From Mycobacterium sp. (GTDB lineage Bacteria; Actinomycetota; Actinomycetes; Mycobacteriales; Mycobacteriaceae), in contig NZ_JAFBAT010000206.1 of the NCBI RefSeq assembly GCF_019247615.1, positions 1 to 44,756 of the forward strand: a stretch of 44,756 nt of DNA, written 5' to 3'. This document shows, piece by piece, positions 17,968 to 31,350 of the stretch. Each line of letters starts with the position of its first letter. Position 1 is the first letter of the stretch. The translations under genes were made by a program, and so were the position numbers. Under the pieces are notes generated by a model that was not told the DNA's origin, did not search any database, and worked only from the letters and a program-made list of their open reading frames with translations.

Positions 17968-18654
17968 TCACCGACCCTCGGTGTCAGACTGGCGACCCCG
18001 GTCGGTCGGGTCGCGGCCCTCGTCAAGCGCATCCCAGATCATCCGCTCCGACATATCCGACACGGCGGGCTTCGTAATGCCCTCCGGCTTCTCGTCGTCG
18101 GCTTTTGCGCGCAGCGCGTGCGACCGGCGGGTGGCGGGCGCCGCATACTTGGTCGCGCTTTCGCCGGCCGATCCCGGATCCGATGCCGACCGCATGAGCA
18201 GAACCGCCGCGCTCAGCGTGCACACCGCGGCGGCCACCGCGATGCCGGCCCCCCAGTAGCGCCGCTCGCTTCCTGCCAGGAACATCAACGGAATATGCAC
18301 CAGGTCGGCACCCCGGACCGCCACGTCCGGAACTACCCACAGGCTGATTCCCAGATAGCAGACCGCAAGGCTGGCCGCCGCCAGCAGCCCGGAAAGCACC
18401 CGCAGGCGCCAGCCGCGAACGGCGAGTGCCGCCACGGCGGCAGCCAGCATGAGCAGCGCCATCGGCAGCAGCGCCGTCGACCAGGTCGCACCGGACAACG
18501 TCACCTGCTTCGGGGGGCTCAGCCCGTCAAACGAGCCGATCACCACCCATGGCAGGCGCGACGCCACCCACAGCGCGCCCGCGGCCGCCACCAGCAGCAG
18601 TTGGGCGATCACGATCGAAAGCCGGCCGCTCCGGGCCGGACGGGCATCAGCCAT
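17968..18654 (-). CDS. Trp-operon-associated membrane protein (TIGR02234/Trp_oprn_chp family)
   Basis: The 228-residue protein has four hydrophobic helices in its first 160 residues (for example [21 protein letters not shown]) and a polar, charged C-terminus. Proteins of this kind occur within actinobacterial trp operons, as Rv1610 does in M. tuberculosis, and have no known function. The ATG at 18654 overlaps the 3' end of trpE by 8 bases (ATGGCTGA), so expression is tied to trpE. Confidence 0.88.
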   Translation of the reverse strand: MADARPARSGRLSIVIAQLLLVAAAGALWVASRLPWVVIGSFDGLSPPKQVTLSGATWSTALLPMALLMLAAAVAALAVRGWRLRVLSGLLAAASLAVCYLGISLWVVPDVAVRGADLVHIPLMFLAGSERRYWGAGIAVAAAVCTLSAAVLLMRSASDPGSAGESATKYAAPATRRSHALRAKADDEKPEGITKPAVSDMSERMIWDALDEGRDPTDRGRQSDTEGR

Positions 18655-20197
18655 CGCGACCCGAGGGCGGGGGCTTCAGAGTCTCGGCCGCCGCAATCGC
18701 ATTGAGCACCGCCCGGGCCTTGTTGGTGGCCTCCGTGAATTCGTAAGGGCCGTTGGAGTCCGCCACGACCCCCCCACCGGCCTGGACGTAGGCTGTGCCG
18801 GCACGAATCAACGCCGTGCGGATCGCGATCGCAAAGTCGGCGTTACCGGCGAAGTCGAGGTAACCGACAACGCCCCCGTAGAGCCCGCGGCGTGTCTTCT
18901 CCACCTCTTCAATCAGCTCCATGGCCCGTACCTTGGGTGCGCCCGAGAGCGTGCCGGCCGGGAAGCAGGCCGTCACGGCATCGAGCGCGGACTTGCCCGC
19001 GTCGAGCCGGCCGGTCACCGTCGACACCAGGTGCATCACATGGCTGTAGCGCTCGATGCGGCTGTAATCGTCGACGCGAACCGTGCCCGGCGTGCACACC
19101 CGCCCGAGGTCGTTGCGCCCCAGGTCCACCAGCATCAGGTGCTCGGCCCGTTCCTTCTCGTCGGCAAGCAGTTCGGCTTCCAGCAGCTGGTCCTCTTCGT
19201 CGGTGTGCCCGCGCCACCGGGTGCCGGCGATCGGGTGCGTCGTCGCCCATCCGTCGGCCACGGTCACCAAGGCCTCGGGACTGCATCCCACGATCGAAAA
19301 GTCTGTTGCGCCAACACCATCGGGGATGTGTAGCAGGTACATGTAGGGGCTTGGATTGGTCACCCGCAGCATCCGGTACACGTCGAAGGGGTCCACGTCG
19401 GTGTCCATCTCGAAGCGCTGAGAGGGCACCACCTGAAAGGCCTCGCCGGCCGCGATCTGCTCGACGAGATAGTCGACGATCTTGCTGTATTCCTCCGGGC
19501 TGCGCTGTGCGCGATATCGCGGCTCGGGTCTGCTGAACGTGGCCACCGCCGACGCCAGCGGCTGACCCAGGGCCGCGGTCATCACGTCCAGCCTGGTGAC
19601 CGCGTCGTCGTAGGCCTCGTCGACCCGCTCGTCGGTGCCGTTCCAATTCACCGCGTTGGCGATCAGCGTGATAGTGCCCTCGTGGTGGTCGACCGCCGCC
19701 AGATCGGTGGCCAGCAGCAGCAGCATGTCCGGCAGGTGAAGGTCGTCAACCGCCAGTTGGGGCAGGCGTTCCAGACGCCGCACCAGGTCGTAGGCGAAGA
19801 AGCCGACCATGCCGCCGGACAACGGCGGAACCCCGGGCTCGGACTGGCTTGGAGCCGCGGTGGCAAGCAGCTCCAGCGTGGTCCGCAGCGCCAGCAGCGG
19901 GTCTCCTCCGGTGGGGGCGTCCCGCGGCACCGCGCCCAGCCACACCGCTTCGCCGTCGCGGACGGTCAGCGCCGACGGCACCCCCGCGCCGATGAACGAC
20001 CAGCGCGACCACGATCGGCCGTACTCCGCGGATTCCAGAAGGAACGTGCCCGGACGGTTGGCGGCCAGCTTTCGGTAGGCCGACAGCGGCGTCTCGCTGT
20101 CGGCCAGGACCTTTCGAGTCACCGGAACCACGCGGTGCTCGCCCGCGAGCCGGCGAAAATCCTCCCGGGACGTGGTGGCGGCAAGGTGAGCGTGCAC
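18647..20197 (-). CDS. trpE: Anthranilate synthase component I
   Basis: TrpE makes anthranilate from chorismate, the first step of tryptophan synthesis; the glutamine amidotransferase partner (TrpG) is not in this window. The 516-residue protein carries the feedback-binding segment [18 protein letters not shown] and chorismate-binding blocks [40 protein letters not shown] and [12 protein letters not shown]. The GTG at 20197 gives [14 protein letters not shown], matching M. tuberculosis; the frame runs on upstream through bcpB and is ignored there. The 96-base divergent gap to bcpB shows no leader peptide rich in Trp codons or attenuator that I can see. Confidence 0.96.
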   Translation of the reverse strand: MHAHLAATTSREDFRRLAGEHRVVPVTRKVLADSETPLSAYRKLAANRPGTFLLESAEYGRSWSRWSFIGAGVPSALTVRDGEAVWLGAVPRDAPTGGDPLLALRTTLELLATAAPSQSEPGVPPLSGGMVGFFAYDLVRRLERLPQLAVDDLHLPDMLLLLATDLAAVDHHEGTITLIANAVNWNGTDERVDEAYDDAVTRLDVMTAALGQPLASAVATFSRPEPRYRAQRSPEEYSKIVDYLVEQIAAGEAFQVVPSQRFEMDTDVDPFDVYRMLRVTNPSPYMYLLHIPDGVGATDFSIVGCSPEALVTVADGWATTHPIAGTRWRGHTDEEDQLLEAELLADEKERAEHLMLVDLGRNDLGRVCTPGTVRVDDYSRIERYSHVMHLVSTVTGRLDAGKSALDAVTACFPAGTLSGAPKVRAMELIEEVEKTRRGLYGGVVGYLDFAGNADFAIAIRTALIRAGTAYVQAGGGVVADSNGPYEFTEATNKARAVLNAIAAAETLKPPPSGRDG

Positions 20198-20280
20198 CGG
20201 ACCATCTTCCCAGACCGGGGCGCGACGGCTCGCGAGCGCAACGGGGCGGCCATTCCTGCGCTCGTTTTTCGCGGTGGGGT

Positions 20281-20286
20281 TACGCT
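20281..20286 (+). promoter_or_regulatory. Predicted -10 box of bcpB (leaderless)
   Basis: TACGCT matches TANNNT and ends 7 bases before the ATG at 20294. No ribosome-binding site is visible, so a leaderless message is likely. Pattern-based inference. Confidence 0.45.
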
Positions 20287-20293
20287 CGCCTTC

Positions 20294-20758
20294 ATGAAAA
20301 CCGGTGACACGGTGCCCGACTTCGAGCTGCCCGACCAGACCGGAACGCCCCGTAAGTTGAGCGCTCTGCTCGCCGACGGGCCCGTCGTGCTGTTCTTCTA
20401 TCCCGCGGCGATGACGCCCGGTTGCACCAGGGAGGCCTGTCACTTCCGCGACCTGGCCGCGGAATTCGCCGCCGTCGGGGCCAACAGGGTCGGCGTCAGC
20501 ACCGATCCCGTGCCAAAGCAGGCCCAGTTCGCCGACATGCGCAAGTTCGACTACCCGTTGCTGTCGGACGTCGAAGGCAAGGTAGCCACGCAGTTCGGTG
20601 TCAAGCGCGGCCTGCTCGGAAAGTTGATGCCGGTCAAACGCACGACCTTCGTCATCGACACCGACCGCACGGTGCTCGACGTGATCTCCAGCGAATTCAA
20701 TTTCAATTCGCACGCCGACAAGGCGCTGCGGACGCTGCGGGAACGGTCGTCCGCCTAG
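20294..20758 (+). CDS. bcpB: Peroxiredoxin, Bcp/PrxQ type
   Basis: The 154-residue thioredoxin-fold protein reduces hydrogen peroxide and organic peroxides. The peroxidatic Cys lies in [17 protein letters not shown], the Bcp/PrxQ pattern. A second Cys five residues later (TPGC-TREAC) is the usual PrxQ resolving Cys. The segment [11 protein letters not shown] is also typical. The ATG at 20294 gives [13 protein letters not shown], matching the family N-terminus; the much longer open frame upstream is antisense to trpE. It converges on chaA with only 4 bases between stops. It corresponds to Rv1608c. Confidence 0.94.
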   Translation: MKTGDTVPDFELPDQTGTPRKLSALLADGPVVLFFYPAAMTPGCTREACHFRDLAAEFAAVGANRVGVSTDPVPKQAQFADMRKFDYPLLSDVEGKVATQFGVKRGLLGKLMPVKRTTFVIDTDRTVLDVISSEFNFNSHADKALRTLRERSSA

Positions 20759-20762
20759 CCCG

Positions 20763-21863
20763 TCAGGGGATGATCGCCAGGAAGATGTACGCGGCGAGCA
20801 ACACCAGGTGCAACTCGCCCTGCAGCCGCGTAGCCCGGCCCGGCACCACGGTCAGCACGCTGATCGCGACGGTCACCGCGAACAACACGATCTGGGTGGC
20901 GCCCAGACCGAGCGACAACGGTCCCTTGAGCCAGATCGAGGCCAGCGCGATGGCCGGGATGGTGAGTCCGATGCTGGCCAGCGACGAGCCGTAGGCCAGG
21001 TTGAGGCTTCGCTGAATGCGGCCCTGCCGCGCCGCCCGCGCCGCCGCGAGCGTCTCCGGCAGCATCACCAGGGTCGCGATGGCCACCCCGACGAATGTCG
21101 GGGGGAATCGGGCCGCCGAGACGAGGTGCTCGATCGCCGGCGACTCCTGTTCGGCCAGACCCACCACCGCCAGCAGCGCGACGAAGAGGAGCCCCAGGCT
21201 TCGCAGCGCCGCCTCCCTGCTGGGCGGATCGGCGTGGCTGTCATCGTCGAAGAAGCTCGTTTGCCCCTTCTGCGTGACGGGGAGAAAAAAGTCGCGATGC
21301 CGCACGGTTTGGGTGAACACGAACAGCAGGTAGAGCCCCAGCGAGGCGGCGGCGGCGAAGATCAACTGGCCGGGCGAGAATTCTTTGCCCGCGTGGCTGG
21401 TGGTGAAGGTGGGCAGCACCAGGCTCAGAGTTGCCAGGGTGGTGAGGGTGGCCAGCGCCGCCCCGCTGCCCTCGGCGTTGAACAAGGTCACCCCGTAACG
21501 CCGGGAACCGAGCAGCAGCGATAGGCCGGCGATCCCGTTCGTCGTGATCATCAGCGCGGCGAAAACGGTGTCCCGGGCCAGCGTCGCCGCCTCGTTCCCG
21601 CCGGACGCCATCAGTGCGACGATGAGGGCCACCTCGATGGTCGTCACCGCGGCGGCCAGCACCAGCGACCCATAAGGCTCGCCCACCCGGTGAGCGACCA
21701 CCTCCGCGTGGTGTACCGCGGCCAGCACCGCAGCGATGAGGAAGACCGCCTCCACCGAGGCCAGAACCGGCCCGGGCTGCATACCCAACGTGAGAACCAG
21801 CGCGAGGAGGGACAGCGGCGGCGCGACTGCGGTCCAGGAAGCCCAGGACACCCGTTTCAGCAT
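20763..21863 (-). CDS. chaA: Calcium/proton (cation) antiporter, ChaA family
   Basis: The 366-residue membrane protein has about eleven helices in two halves, each with the acidic CaCA-type repeat motif: [20 protein letters not shown] with [10 protein letters not shown] in the first, and [14 protein letters not shown] with [20 protein letters not shown] in the second. ChaA exports Ca2+, Na+ or K+ in exchange for protons. The orientation and place match Rv1607. The ATG at 21863 lacks a clear ribosome-binding site; the gene is divergent from the kinase, 103 bases away. Confidence 0.92.
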   Translation of the reverse strand: MLKRVSWASWTAVAPPLSLLALVLTLGMQPGPVLASVEAVFLIAAVLAAVHHAEVVAHRVGEPYGSLVLAAAVTTIEVALIVALMASGGNEAATLARDTVFAALMITTNGIAGLSLLLGSRRYGVTLFNAEGSGAALATLTTLATLSLVLPTFTTSHAGKEFSPGQLIFAAAASLGLYLLFVFTQTVRHRDFFLPVTQKGQTSFFDDDSHADPPSREAALRSLGLLFVALLAVVGLAEQESPAIEHLVSAARFPPTFVGVAIATLVMLPETLAAARAARQGRIQRSLNLAYGSSLASIGLTIPAIALASIWLKGPLSLGLGATQIVLFAVTVAISVLTVVPGRATRLQGELHLVLLAAYIFLAIIP

Positions 21864-21954
21864 CGCTCGCCATTCTCATCGAAGTCGGCAGCGGGCGCTT
21901 CTCGAGGCGACGGCCGTTCTTGGCACATTCATGTCTTCGGGTTCACCTGCTCAG

Positions 21955-21960
21955 TAGCAT
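21955..21960 (+). promoter_or_regulatory. Predicted -10 box of the kinase gene (leaderless)
   Basis: TAGCAT matches TANNNT and is followed by 6 bases and the ATG at 21967, so the kinase transcript probably starts at its first codon. No Shine-Dalgarno sequence is present. Confidence 0.5.
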
Positions 21961-21966
21961 GCTGAC

Positions 21967-23532
21967 ATGCCGATTAGCGACGGCCGCGCGGATGGCCCGC
22001 AAGAAGGCCTTGAAGAAGGCCAGGTCTTCGCCGGATACACCATCATTCGCCGCTTGGGCGCCGGCGGCATGGGCCAGGTGTATCTGGCCCAGCACCCGCG
22101 GCTCCCCCGTCGGGATGCCCTCAAGGTCTTGCCCCGCGAGCTGACCGCGAACGACGAATTTCGCCAGCGGTTCAACAGGGAGGCCGACCTGGCCGCAAGC
22201 CTGTACAACGAGCACATCGTCGGGATCCACGACCGCGGGGAATTCGAAGGGCAACTGTGGATTTCGATGGACTACGTCGAAGGAACCGACGCCGCGAAAC
22301 TGCTGCGCACCGAGTATCCGTCCGGGATGCTCAAAGCCGATGTCGTCGAGATTATCTCGGCCGTCGCCGACGCGCTGGACTACGCCCATTCGCGGGGGCT
22401 GCTCCACCGCGATGTCAAACCGGCCAACGTCTTGCTGACCGATCCCAGCCCGCGACGACGAATCCTGCTGGCGGACTTCGGCATCGCCCGAGAGCTGGGC
22501 GAAATCAGCGGTCTGACGGCCACGAACATGCTGGTGGGCACCACCGCGTACTGCGCGCCCGAACAATTGCAGGGCTCGGATCTGGACGGACGGGCCGATC
22601 AATACGCGCTCGGCTGCACCGCCTTCGAGCTGCTGACCGGTTCGGCCCCGTTCCGCCACTCGAACCCGGCAGTGGTCATCACTCAACATTTGTCGGCACC
22701 ACCGCCGAACATCAGCGATCACCGGCCCGAACTCGCCGACCTCGACGGGGCTCTCGCCAGGGCTCTCGCCAAGAAACCCGCGGACCGTTACCCGACGTGC
22801 GCGGATTTCGCGGCGGCGCTTGCCAGCCAGTTCGACCATTCTTCCGCCGAGGTGCCCCACACCGTGGCGGGCCCCACCGAGGTCATCGCCGCACCGACGG
22901 AGTCTCCCCAGAGCGCGTCGCCGGCGACGTCGCCGGCAGCGCCCCGCGGCAACGGCGGGCGAGGCCCGGCTACGGTGATCGCGGTGCTCATTGCCGTCGC
23001 GGTGCTCGCGGTGGGGGCATACGTCGGCATCCACATGCTCGCCGACCGGCCGAACCACCACAACGCCGGCGCAACGCCTGCGAGGTCCTCCGTGCCGCCG
23101 CCCGGCGACGGCGCTCCCGCGCCCTCGCGGTCGTCACCGCCGGGACTCAAGCTCACCAGTCAAGTCACCGATCAGTCGAACGTTCTCGGGCCCCTCGAAT
23201 ACGCCGCGGTGAACCGAGCCGTCAACAACCTCTACAGCCTGCGCGGGACCCGGCTGTGGGTGGTGTACGTCAACAACTTCGGCGGTCTGATGCCATTCAG
23301 GTGGGCCGAGAACACCATGCGCGCCAACGGATTCAGCGATACGGACGCGCTTCTGGGCATCGCCACCGACGAAACCTCCTTCTCGTTTCGGGTGCCCGGG
23401 GCGGTGACCAACGGGAAGGCGATCGACGTCGAGATGATCCGCCGCGACCGTATCGCGCCGGCCGTTTACCGCCACGAATGGGCCCGCGCGGCCATCGCCG
23501 CGGCCAACGGCTTGGATGTGGCGCCCAGCTAG
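21967..23532 (+). CDS. Transmembrane Ser/Thr protein kinase with TPM-like outer domain
   Basis: The first 280 or so residues of this 521-residue protein are a Hanks-type kinase: Gly loop [10 protein letters not shown] (30-39), Lys53 in [13 protein letters not shown] with Asp149, DFG at 170-172, and [11 protein letters not shown]. All catalytic residues are present. A Pro/Ser/Ala-rich linker leads to one membrane helix near residues 337-360. About 160 outer residues follow; after a proline-rich stretch, [31 protein letters not shown] and [10 protein letters not shown] resemble the TPM domain (PF04536). Mycobacterial kinases usually have PASTA, NHL or unrelated sensors. I do not recall a kinase between chaA and hisI in M. 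tuberculosis, so this is accessory. It overlaps the convergent hisI by 4 bases (CTAG). Confidence 0.9.
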   Translation: MPISDGRADGPQEGLEEGQVFAGYTIIRRLGAGGMGQVYLAQHPRLPRRDALKVLPRELTANDEFRQRFNREADLAASLYNEHIVGIHDRGEFEGQLWISMDYVEGTDAAKLLRTEYPSGMLKADVVEIISAVADALDYAHSRGLLHRDVKPANVLLTDPSPRRRILLADFGIARELGEISGLTATNMLVGTTAYCAPEQLQGSDLDGRADQYALGCTAFELLTGSAPFRHSNPAVVITQHLSAPPPNISDHRPELADLDGALARALAKKPADRYPTCADFAAALASQFDHSSAEVPHTVAGPTEVIAAPTESPQSASPATSPAAPRGNGGRGPATVIAVLIAVAVLAVGAYVGIHMLADRPNHHNAGATPARSSVPPPGDGAPAPSRSSPPGLKLTSQVTDQSNVLGPLEYAAVNRAVNNLYSLRGTRLWVVYVNNFGGLMPFRWAENTMRANGFSDTDALLGIATDETSFSFRVPGAVTNGKAIDVEMIRRDRIAPAVYRHEWARAAIAAANGLDVAPS

Positions 23533-23876
23533 TCTTCGTTTTCCAGCAGCGGGTCGGCGTCGAAGCAGCTGTGGTCGCCGGTGTGGCAGGCACCGCCGAC
23601 CTGGTCGACCGTCAGCAGCACGGTGTCGCCGTCGCAGTCCAGCCACACCGAGTGAACATGCTGGGTGTGCCCGGACGTCGCCCCTTTGATCCACTGCTCG
23701 CCGCGGGAGCGCGAATAGTATGTCGCCTCACGGGTTTCCAGGGTCCGCGCCAGCGCCTCGTCGTCCATCCAGGCGACCATCAGCACGTCGCCGCTGCCGC
23801 GCTCCTGCACCACGGCGGTGACCAGCCCTTCGGCATTGCGCTTCAAGCGCGCGGCGATGTTCGGGTCGAGCGTCAT
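23529..23876 (-). CDS. hisI: Phosphoribosyl-AMP cyclohydrolase
   Basis: HisI opens the adenine ring of phosphoribosyl-AMP, the third step of histidine synthesis. The 115-residue protein has the zinc- and substrate-binding motifs [36 protein letters not shown] and the Cys pair in [12 protein letters not shown]. Phosphoribosyl-ATP pyrophosphohydrolase (HisE) is not fused, as usual in mycobacteria. It is the last gene of the his operon; its ATG overlaps the hisF stop (ATGA). Confidence 0.97.
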   Translation of the reverse strand: MTLDPNIAARLKRNAEGLVTAVVQERGSGDVLMVAWMDDEALARTLETREATYYSRSRGEQWIKGATSGHTQHVHSVWLDCDGDTVLLTVDQVGGACHTGDHSCFDADPLLENED

Positions 23877-24667
23877 CGCACCGTGATCCCCGCTGCGGCC
23901 ATGGCGGCCTTCACCTGCCCTATGGTCAGTTCGCGGAAGTGAAATACGCTGGCCGCCAGCACCGCGTCGGCCCCGGCGGCGACCGCGGGGGCGAAGTGAT
24001 CCGCCGCTCCGGCACCACCGCTCGCGATCACCGGCACCGTGACCGCCGCGCGCACCGCCCGCAGCATCGGCAGGTCAAACCCGGCTTTGGTGCCGTCGGC
24101 GTCCATCGAGTTCAGCAGGATCTCTCCCACCCCCAGGGCGGCCCCCCGGGCCGCCCACTCGACGGCGTCGATGCCGGTGCCGCGGCGACCTCCGTGGGTG
24201 GTGACCTCCCAGCCCGACGCCGTCGGCTTAGGCCCATCGGGCCTGATTGGCACAGCGCGGGCATCGACGGACAACACGATGCACTGAGAGCCGAACTGAG
24301 TTGCCATCTCTGCCAACAGATCCGGGCGCGCGATGGCGGCGGTGTTCACCGAGACCTTGTCCGCCCCAGCGCGCAGCAATGCGTCGACGTCGGCGACGGT
24401 CCGGACCCCGCCGCCGACGGTCAACGGGATGAACACCTGTTCGGCCGTGCGGCGCACCACATCCAGCATCGTGGCCCTGCCCGACGATGATGCGGTCACG
24501 TCGAGGAAAGTGAGCTCGTCGGCACCTTCGGCGTCATAGGCGGCGGCCAGCTCCACGGGATCGCCGGCGTCCCGCAGGTTTTCGAAGTTGACTCCCTTGA
24601 CCACCCGGCCCGCGTCGACGTCCAAGCACGGGATCACGCGCACCGCCAAGCCGGTGCCCGAATACAT
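23873..24667 (-). CDS. hisF: Imidazole glycerol phosphate synthase cyclase subunit
   Basis: HisF accepts ammonia from HisH and makes imidazole glycerol phosphate plus AICAR. The barrel protein of about 264 residues has catalytic Asp residues in [15 protein letters not shown] and [13 protein letters not shown], and the phosphate-binding motifs [19 protein letters not shown] and [13 protein letters not shown] 24667 starts 2 bases after the impA stop; an in-frame ATG at 24679 would overlap it. The longer frame upstream is antisense noise. Confidence 0.96.
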   Translation of the reverse strand: MYSGTGLAVRVIPCLDVDAGRVVKGVNFENLRDAGDPVELAAAYDAEGADELTFLDVTASSSGRATMLDVVRRTAEQVFIPLTVGGGVRTVADVDALLRAGADKVSVNTAAIARPDLLAEMATQFGSQCIVLSVDARAVPIRPDGPKPTASGWEVTTHGGRRGTGIDAVEWAARGAALGVGEILLNSMDADGTKAGFDLPMLRAVRAAVTVPVIASGGAGAADHFAPAVAAGADAVLAASVFHFRELTIGQVKAAMAAAGITVR

Positions 24668-24668
24668 C

Positions 24669-25481
24669 TCAGTAATCATCGGGTTCGCCCAGGGAGCGCA
24701 GGATCTCGAGGACCTCGCCGTGCACGCCGGGTGCCGCCGCCAGCACCGAGCGCGCGGCGGGGGTCCACGGCCGGCCGGCCAGGTCGGTGACGATGCCACC
24801 GGCGGCCCTCACCTGTGCCACCCCGGCTGCGTGGTCCCAGATGTGGCCGCCGAATGTGATTGCGGCGCCCAGGATTCCATCGGCGACGTAGGCCAGGTCG
24901 ATCCCGGTCGACCCGTGCATGCGCAGCCGGGAGGAGACCCGGCTCAAATTTTCCAGGACCGCCAGGCGATATCTCCCCGGGAAGCGGCCTCGAGAGTCGG
25001 CACTGAAAGCCCCCACTGCCACCAGGTTCTCGGCCAGCTCGGTGGCGGGCAGCGGTGGTTGCGGTTCACCGTTCTTCAACAGAGGGCCCCCCGCGACCGC
25101 GGTGTAGCGCACATCGATGAACGGCAACCAGGTCAGCCCCGCCACCGGGTCGCCGTCGTGCAGCAGTGCCAGCAGGATCGCGGCCATCGGCGACCCGGCC
25201 GCGTAGTTGAACGTGCCGTCGACGGGATCGACCACCCAGACCCAGGAAGAGTCGACGTCCGTGCCGCCGAATTCTTCGCCGTGCACGCCGATTCCGGTGG
25301 CGTCCTCCAGCGCGGCAACCACTTGGCGCTCGATGGCCAGGTCTATTTCGGTGGCGAAGTCGTTGCCCTTCTTGGCGACCGCCGAATCGGCGCGGTGTCC
25401 CTCCAAGAACGTCGGCACCGCCGCATCGAGTATGGCCGCCGCCTTGTCGACCAAGGGCGCTACCCGTGCCTCCAAATCCAT
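24669..25481 (-). CDS. impA: Inositol monophosphatase-family phosphatase in the his operon
   Basis: The 270-residue protein is an IMPase-family, Mg-dependent phosphatase. Visible motifs are the metal-binding [20 protein letters not shown] (the DP-[IV]-DGT signature) and [15 protein letters not shown] near the C-terminus. M. tuberculosis ImpA (Rv1604) has the same length and place. Because the his operon has no other phosphatase here, a part in dephosphorylating histidinol phosphate is possible, although mycobacteria have a separate HisN; inositol phosphates are the other likely substrate. The ATG at 25481 lies 7 bases after the hisA stop. Confidence 0.93.
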   Translation of the reverse strand: MDLEARVAPLVDKAAAILDAAVPTFLEGHRADSAVAKKGNDFATEIDLAIERQVVAALEDATGIGVHGEEFGGTDVDSSWVWVVDPVDGTFNYAAGSPMAAILLALLHDGDPVAGLTWLPFIDVRYTAVAGGPLLKNGEPQPPLPATELAENLVAVGAFSADSRGRFPGRYRLAVLENLSRVSSRLRMHGSTGIDLAYVADGILGAAITFGGHIWDHAAGVAQVRAAGGIVTDLAGRPWTPAARSVLAAAPGVHGEVLEILRSLGEPDDY

Positions 25482-25488
25482 TGCGGGC

Positions 25489-26235
25489 CTACGCCTTGAC
25501 CGCTGCCAGTGCCTGGGGCAGCGTGAACCGCCCGGCGTAGAGCGCTTTGCCGACGATCGCGCCCTCAATCCCGCGGCCGGTGAGGTTGGCGATCGCCCGC
25601 AGGTCGTCCAGGCTGGACACGCCACCGGACGCGATCACCGGGGCGTCGGTGCGGTCGGCCACGGCGGCCAGCAGGTCGAGATTGGGGCCGCCCAACGTGC
25701 CGTCCTTGCTGACGTCGGTGACCACGTAGCGCGAACACCCTTGGCGGTCAAGGCGTTCCAGAACCTCCCACAGGTCGCCGCCGTCGCTTTCCCAGCCGCG
25801 GCCGCGCAACCGGTGCCCGCCGTCTGGATTGCCCTGGTCGATCTGAACATCCAAACCCACGGCGATCTTGTCGCCGTGCTCGGCGATCGCGCGCGCACAC
25901 CATTGCGGGTTCTCACACGCCGCCGTTCCCAGATTGACCCGCGCGCAACCGGTGGCCAGGGCCGAAGCCAGCGAGTCGTCGTCTCGGATCCCGCCCGACA
26001 GCTCCACGCGCACGTCCAGCTTGCCCACCACCTCGGCGAGCAGTTCGCGATTGGAGCCGCGGCCGAACGCGGCGTCCAGGTCCACCAGATGGACCCACTC
26101 CGCCCCGTCCCGCTGCCAAGCCAGCGCGGCGTCCAGCGCCGAGCCATACTCCGTTTCGCTGCCGGCCTTGCCCTGCACCAGGCGCACGGCGCGGCCGTCG
26201 ACGACGTCGACCGCCGGCAGAAGTATCAGCGACAT
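25489..26235 (-). CDS. hisA: Bifunctional HisA/TrpF isomerase PriA
   Basis: In actinobacteria lacking trpF, this enzyme (PriA) isomerises both ProFAR for histidine and phosphoribosyl anthranilate for tryptophan. The 248-residue barrel protein shows catalytic Asp in [26 protein letters not shown], the second catalytic Asp in [11 protein letters not shown], and phosphate-binding [12 protein letters not shown] and [12 protein letters not shown]. No trpF is seen in this window, supporting the dual role, though the rest of the genome is not visible. ATG 26235 follows AAGGGATGG; ATG 26244 sits too close to that site. Confidence 0.95.
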   Translation of the reverse strand: MSLILLPAVDVVDGRAVRLVQGKAGSETEYGSALDAALAWQRDGAEWVHLVDLDAAFGRGSNRELLAEVVGKLDVRVELSGGIRDDDSLASALATGCARVNLGTAACENPQWCARAIAEHGDKIAVGLDVQIDQGNPDGGHRLRGRGWESDGGDLWEVLERLDRQGCSRYVVTDVSKDGTLGGPNLDLLAAVADRTDAPVIASGGVSSLDDLRAIANLTGRGIEGAIVGKALYAGRFTLPQALAAVKA

Positions 26236-26247
26236 CACGGCCATCCC

Positions 26248-26876
26248 TTAGAGTTTCTCCACCCAGTTACTCAGGACGGCCGCGCCGGCGTCGCCGCTCT
26301 TTTCCGGGTGGAACTGGGTTGCGGCCAGCGGCCCTTCCTCGACGGCGGCCAGGAACGGCACGTGGTGGGTGGCCCAGGTCAGCGCCGCATCGGCCGAACC
26401 TTCCCACCGCTGGGCGGCGTAGGAGTGCACGAAATAGAACCGGGCGCCTCCGTCCAGCCCATTGAAGAGCTCGCTGCCGCGACCGGGGGTCACCACGTTC
26501 CACCCCATATGCGGGACCACCGGCGCGTCCAGCCGGGTGACGGCTCCCGGCCACTGCCCGCAGCCCGTCGTCTCCACCCCGAATTCGACCCCGCGGGCAA
26601 ACAGTATTTGCATGCCGACACACACGCCCAGCACCGGGCGGCCCGCGGCCAGCCGATCGGCGATGATCCGCTCACCCCCGATCTTGCGCAGGCCTGTCAT
26701 GCACGCCTCGAACGCCCCGACCCCCGGCACCACCAGACCGTCGGCGGCCGCCGCCGCGCGGGCATCCGCCGTCACCTCCACCGACGCGCCGACCCGCTGC
26801 AGCGCCCGCTGCGCCGACCGCAGGTTGCCCGAGCCGTAGTCGAGAACGACCACCGATTTTCGCCGTAGCAGACCGG

Positions 26877-26880
<4 letters not shown>
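26248..26880 (-). CDS. hisH: Imidazole glycerol phosphate synthase glutaminase subunit
   Basis: HisH is a class I glutamine amidotransferase supplying ammonia to HisF. The 210-residue protein has [15 protein letters not shown] at the N-terminus, nucleophile Cys87 in LGVCVGMQ, and the His-Glu pair in QFHPEKSG. The GTG at 26880 overlaps the hisB stop (GTGA), the usual coupling in this operon. Confidence 0.97.
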
Positions 26881-29979
<3,099 letters not shown>

Positions 29980-30022
29980 GTTGTCCATTGTCCCAGAGCA
30001 GCTCAAGTCGATATCCGACCGG

Positions 30023-30028
30023 TACAGT
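30023..30028 (+). promoter_or_regulatory. Predicted -10 box of the oxidoreductase gene (leaderless)
   Basis: TACAGT matches TANNNT and is followed by 6 bases and the ATG at 30035. There is no ribosome-binding site, so translation probably starts at the 5' end of the message. Confidence 0.5.
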
Positions 30029-30034
30029 GCCGTC

Positions 30035-30454
30035 ATGTCGAAAAAGGATCACCCCAACAACGCCCCGGGCGTTCCGATGGTCTTCCCGGTCTGGTTTGAG
30101 AACCTTCAGGTCAAATATCTCAACAATGCGCTCAAGCCGATCGCGCGCTACCTGCCCGGAACCGGGACCATCGAGCATCGCGGTCGCACATCCGGCAAGC
30201 CCTACAAGACGATCGTCACCGCCTATCGCAAGGGCGACGTGCTGGCGATCGCCCTGGCGCACGGCAAGACCGACTGGGTCAAGAACGTGCTGGCCGCGGG
30301 GCAGGCCGACCTGCATCTCGCCCGCCGCACCGTGCACCTCACCAACCCGCGGATCCTGCCGGCCGGCTCCGGCGGCCCCGAGGCCGAAGGCCTGCCGCGG
30401 ATGGCGCGCATGCAGCTGCCCCGGATGGGGGTGTTCGTCGCCGACATCGCCTGA
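30035..30454 (+). CDS. Deazaflavin-dependent oxidoreductase (nitroreductase/Ddn family)
   Basis: The 139-residue protein resembles the small F420-dependent oxidoreductases related to Ddn. The segments [41 protein letters not shown] and [17 protein letters not shown] are typical of the split-barrel fold binding deazaflavin. It corresponds to Rv1598c. The substrate is unknown. The ATG at 30035 is supported by the -10 box 6 bases upstream; the longer open frame is antisense to hisD. M. tuberculosis has Rv1597 next to it, but here only 39 bases separate it from nadC, so that gene is absent. Confidence 0.88.
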   Translation: MSKKDHPNNAPGVPMVFPVWFENLQVKYLNNALKPIARYLPGTGTIEHRGRTSGKPYKTIVTAYRKGDVLAIALAHGKTDWVKNVLAAGQADLHLARRTVHLTNPRILPAGSGGPEAEGLPRMARMQLPRMGVFVADIA

Positions 30455-30493
30455 GTTCCCGTCGGGCGTGCGCCGGCACACCGAAACGGTCAG

Positions 30494-31348
30494 TTACATG
30501 TCGAGGCCGATGTCGAGCGCGCGCACCGAGTGGGTCAGCGCGCCGACGGCCAGGTAGTCCACCCCGGTCGCGGCGTAGGTCGTCGCGTTTTCGAGAGTGA
30601 GGCCGCCGGAGGACTCGAGCAGCACGGCGGGCGCGCGCGCGTCCCGGCGCTGCACCGCCATCTGCGTCTGCCACACCGGGAAATTGTCCAGCAGGATCAG
30701 CTCCGGCTTTTCGCCCAGCACCGCATCGAGCTGCTCGAGCGAGTCGACCTCAACCTCACAGGGCAGCTCGGGTGCGGCTTCGCGGACCGCGCGCAGCGCT
30801 TCGACGACGGATCCGGCGGCCGCGACGTGGTTGTCCTTGATCAGCGCCGCGTCGCCGAGCCCCAGGCGGTGGTTGACGCCGCCGCCCACCCGCACCGCGT
30901 ATTTCTGCAGCACCCGAAGGCCGGGCAGGGTCTTGCGGGTATCGCGGACCTTGGCCCTGGTGCCCGACACCGCCTCGACCCAGGCCGCGGTCGCCGTGGC
31001 GATGCCCGACAGGTGGCAGAGCAGGTTCAGCATCGTCCGCTCGGCGGTCAACAGACCGCAAGTATCCGCCTGCACCGTCAGCAGCGACGTGCCCGGCTGC
31101 AGCCGGGCGCCGTCCTCGACGCGATCGAGCACGCGATATGAGCCGGCGCCCAGCACCTCGTCCAACACCAGCAAGGCCACCTCGACCCCGGCGATCACGC
31201 CGGCCTCGCGAGGCACCATCGACGCCGGGGCCACCGCACCGGCGGGCACCGTGGCCGACGTGGTGATGTCCGGCCCGTAGCGCAGGTCCTCGTGCAGCCC
31301 GCGCCGAATGATGTCTCGAGCGGCGTCGAGTTCACTGTCGGACAGCAT
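30494..31348 (-). CDS. nadC: Nicotinate-nucleotide pyrophosphorylase (carboxylating)
   Basis: NadC converts quinolinate and PRPP to nicotinate mononucleotide. The protein of about 284 residues has LLTAERTMLNLLCHLSGIAT, RDTRKTLPGLR, GGGVNHRLGLGDAALIKDNH, VEVDSLEQLDA, ESSGGLTLENA and GALTHSVRALDIGLD, all typical. The ATG at 31348 (MLSDSELD) matches the M. tuberculosis N-terminus best; a TTG at 31354 would overlap the nadB stop. It is the last gene of nadA-nadB-nadC. Confidence 0.96.
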   Translation of the reverse strand: MLSDSELDAARDIIRRGLHEDLRYGPDITTSATVPAGAVAPASMVPREAGVIAGVEVALLVLDEVLGAGSYRVLDRVEDGARLQPGTSLLTVQADTCGLLTAERTMLNLLCHLSGIATATAAWVEAVSGTRAKVRDTRKTLPGLRVLQKYAVRVGGGVNHRLGLGDAALIKDNHVAAAGSVVEALRAVREAAPELPCEVEVDSLEQLDAVLGEKPELILLDNFPVWQTQMAVQRRDARAPAVLLESSGGLTLENATTYAATGVDYLAVGALTHSVRALDIGLDM

Positions 31349-31350
31349 CG

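Noticed and set aside
20198..20293. Possible tryptophan attenuator before trpE.
   Set aside because: The 96-base gap has no short frame with Trp codons and no paired hairpins that I can see.
25207..26868. A 553-codon plus-strand frame over the his operon.
   Set aside because: It is antisense to impA, hisA and hisH, which are all clearly recognised.
30455..30493. GTGC-GCCG-GCAC hairpin as a terminator between the oxidoreductase and nadC.
   Set aside because: The stem is only four pairs and has no T tract.
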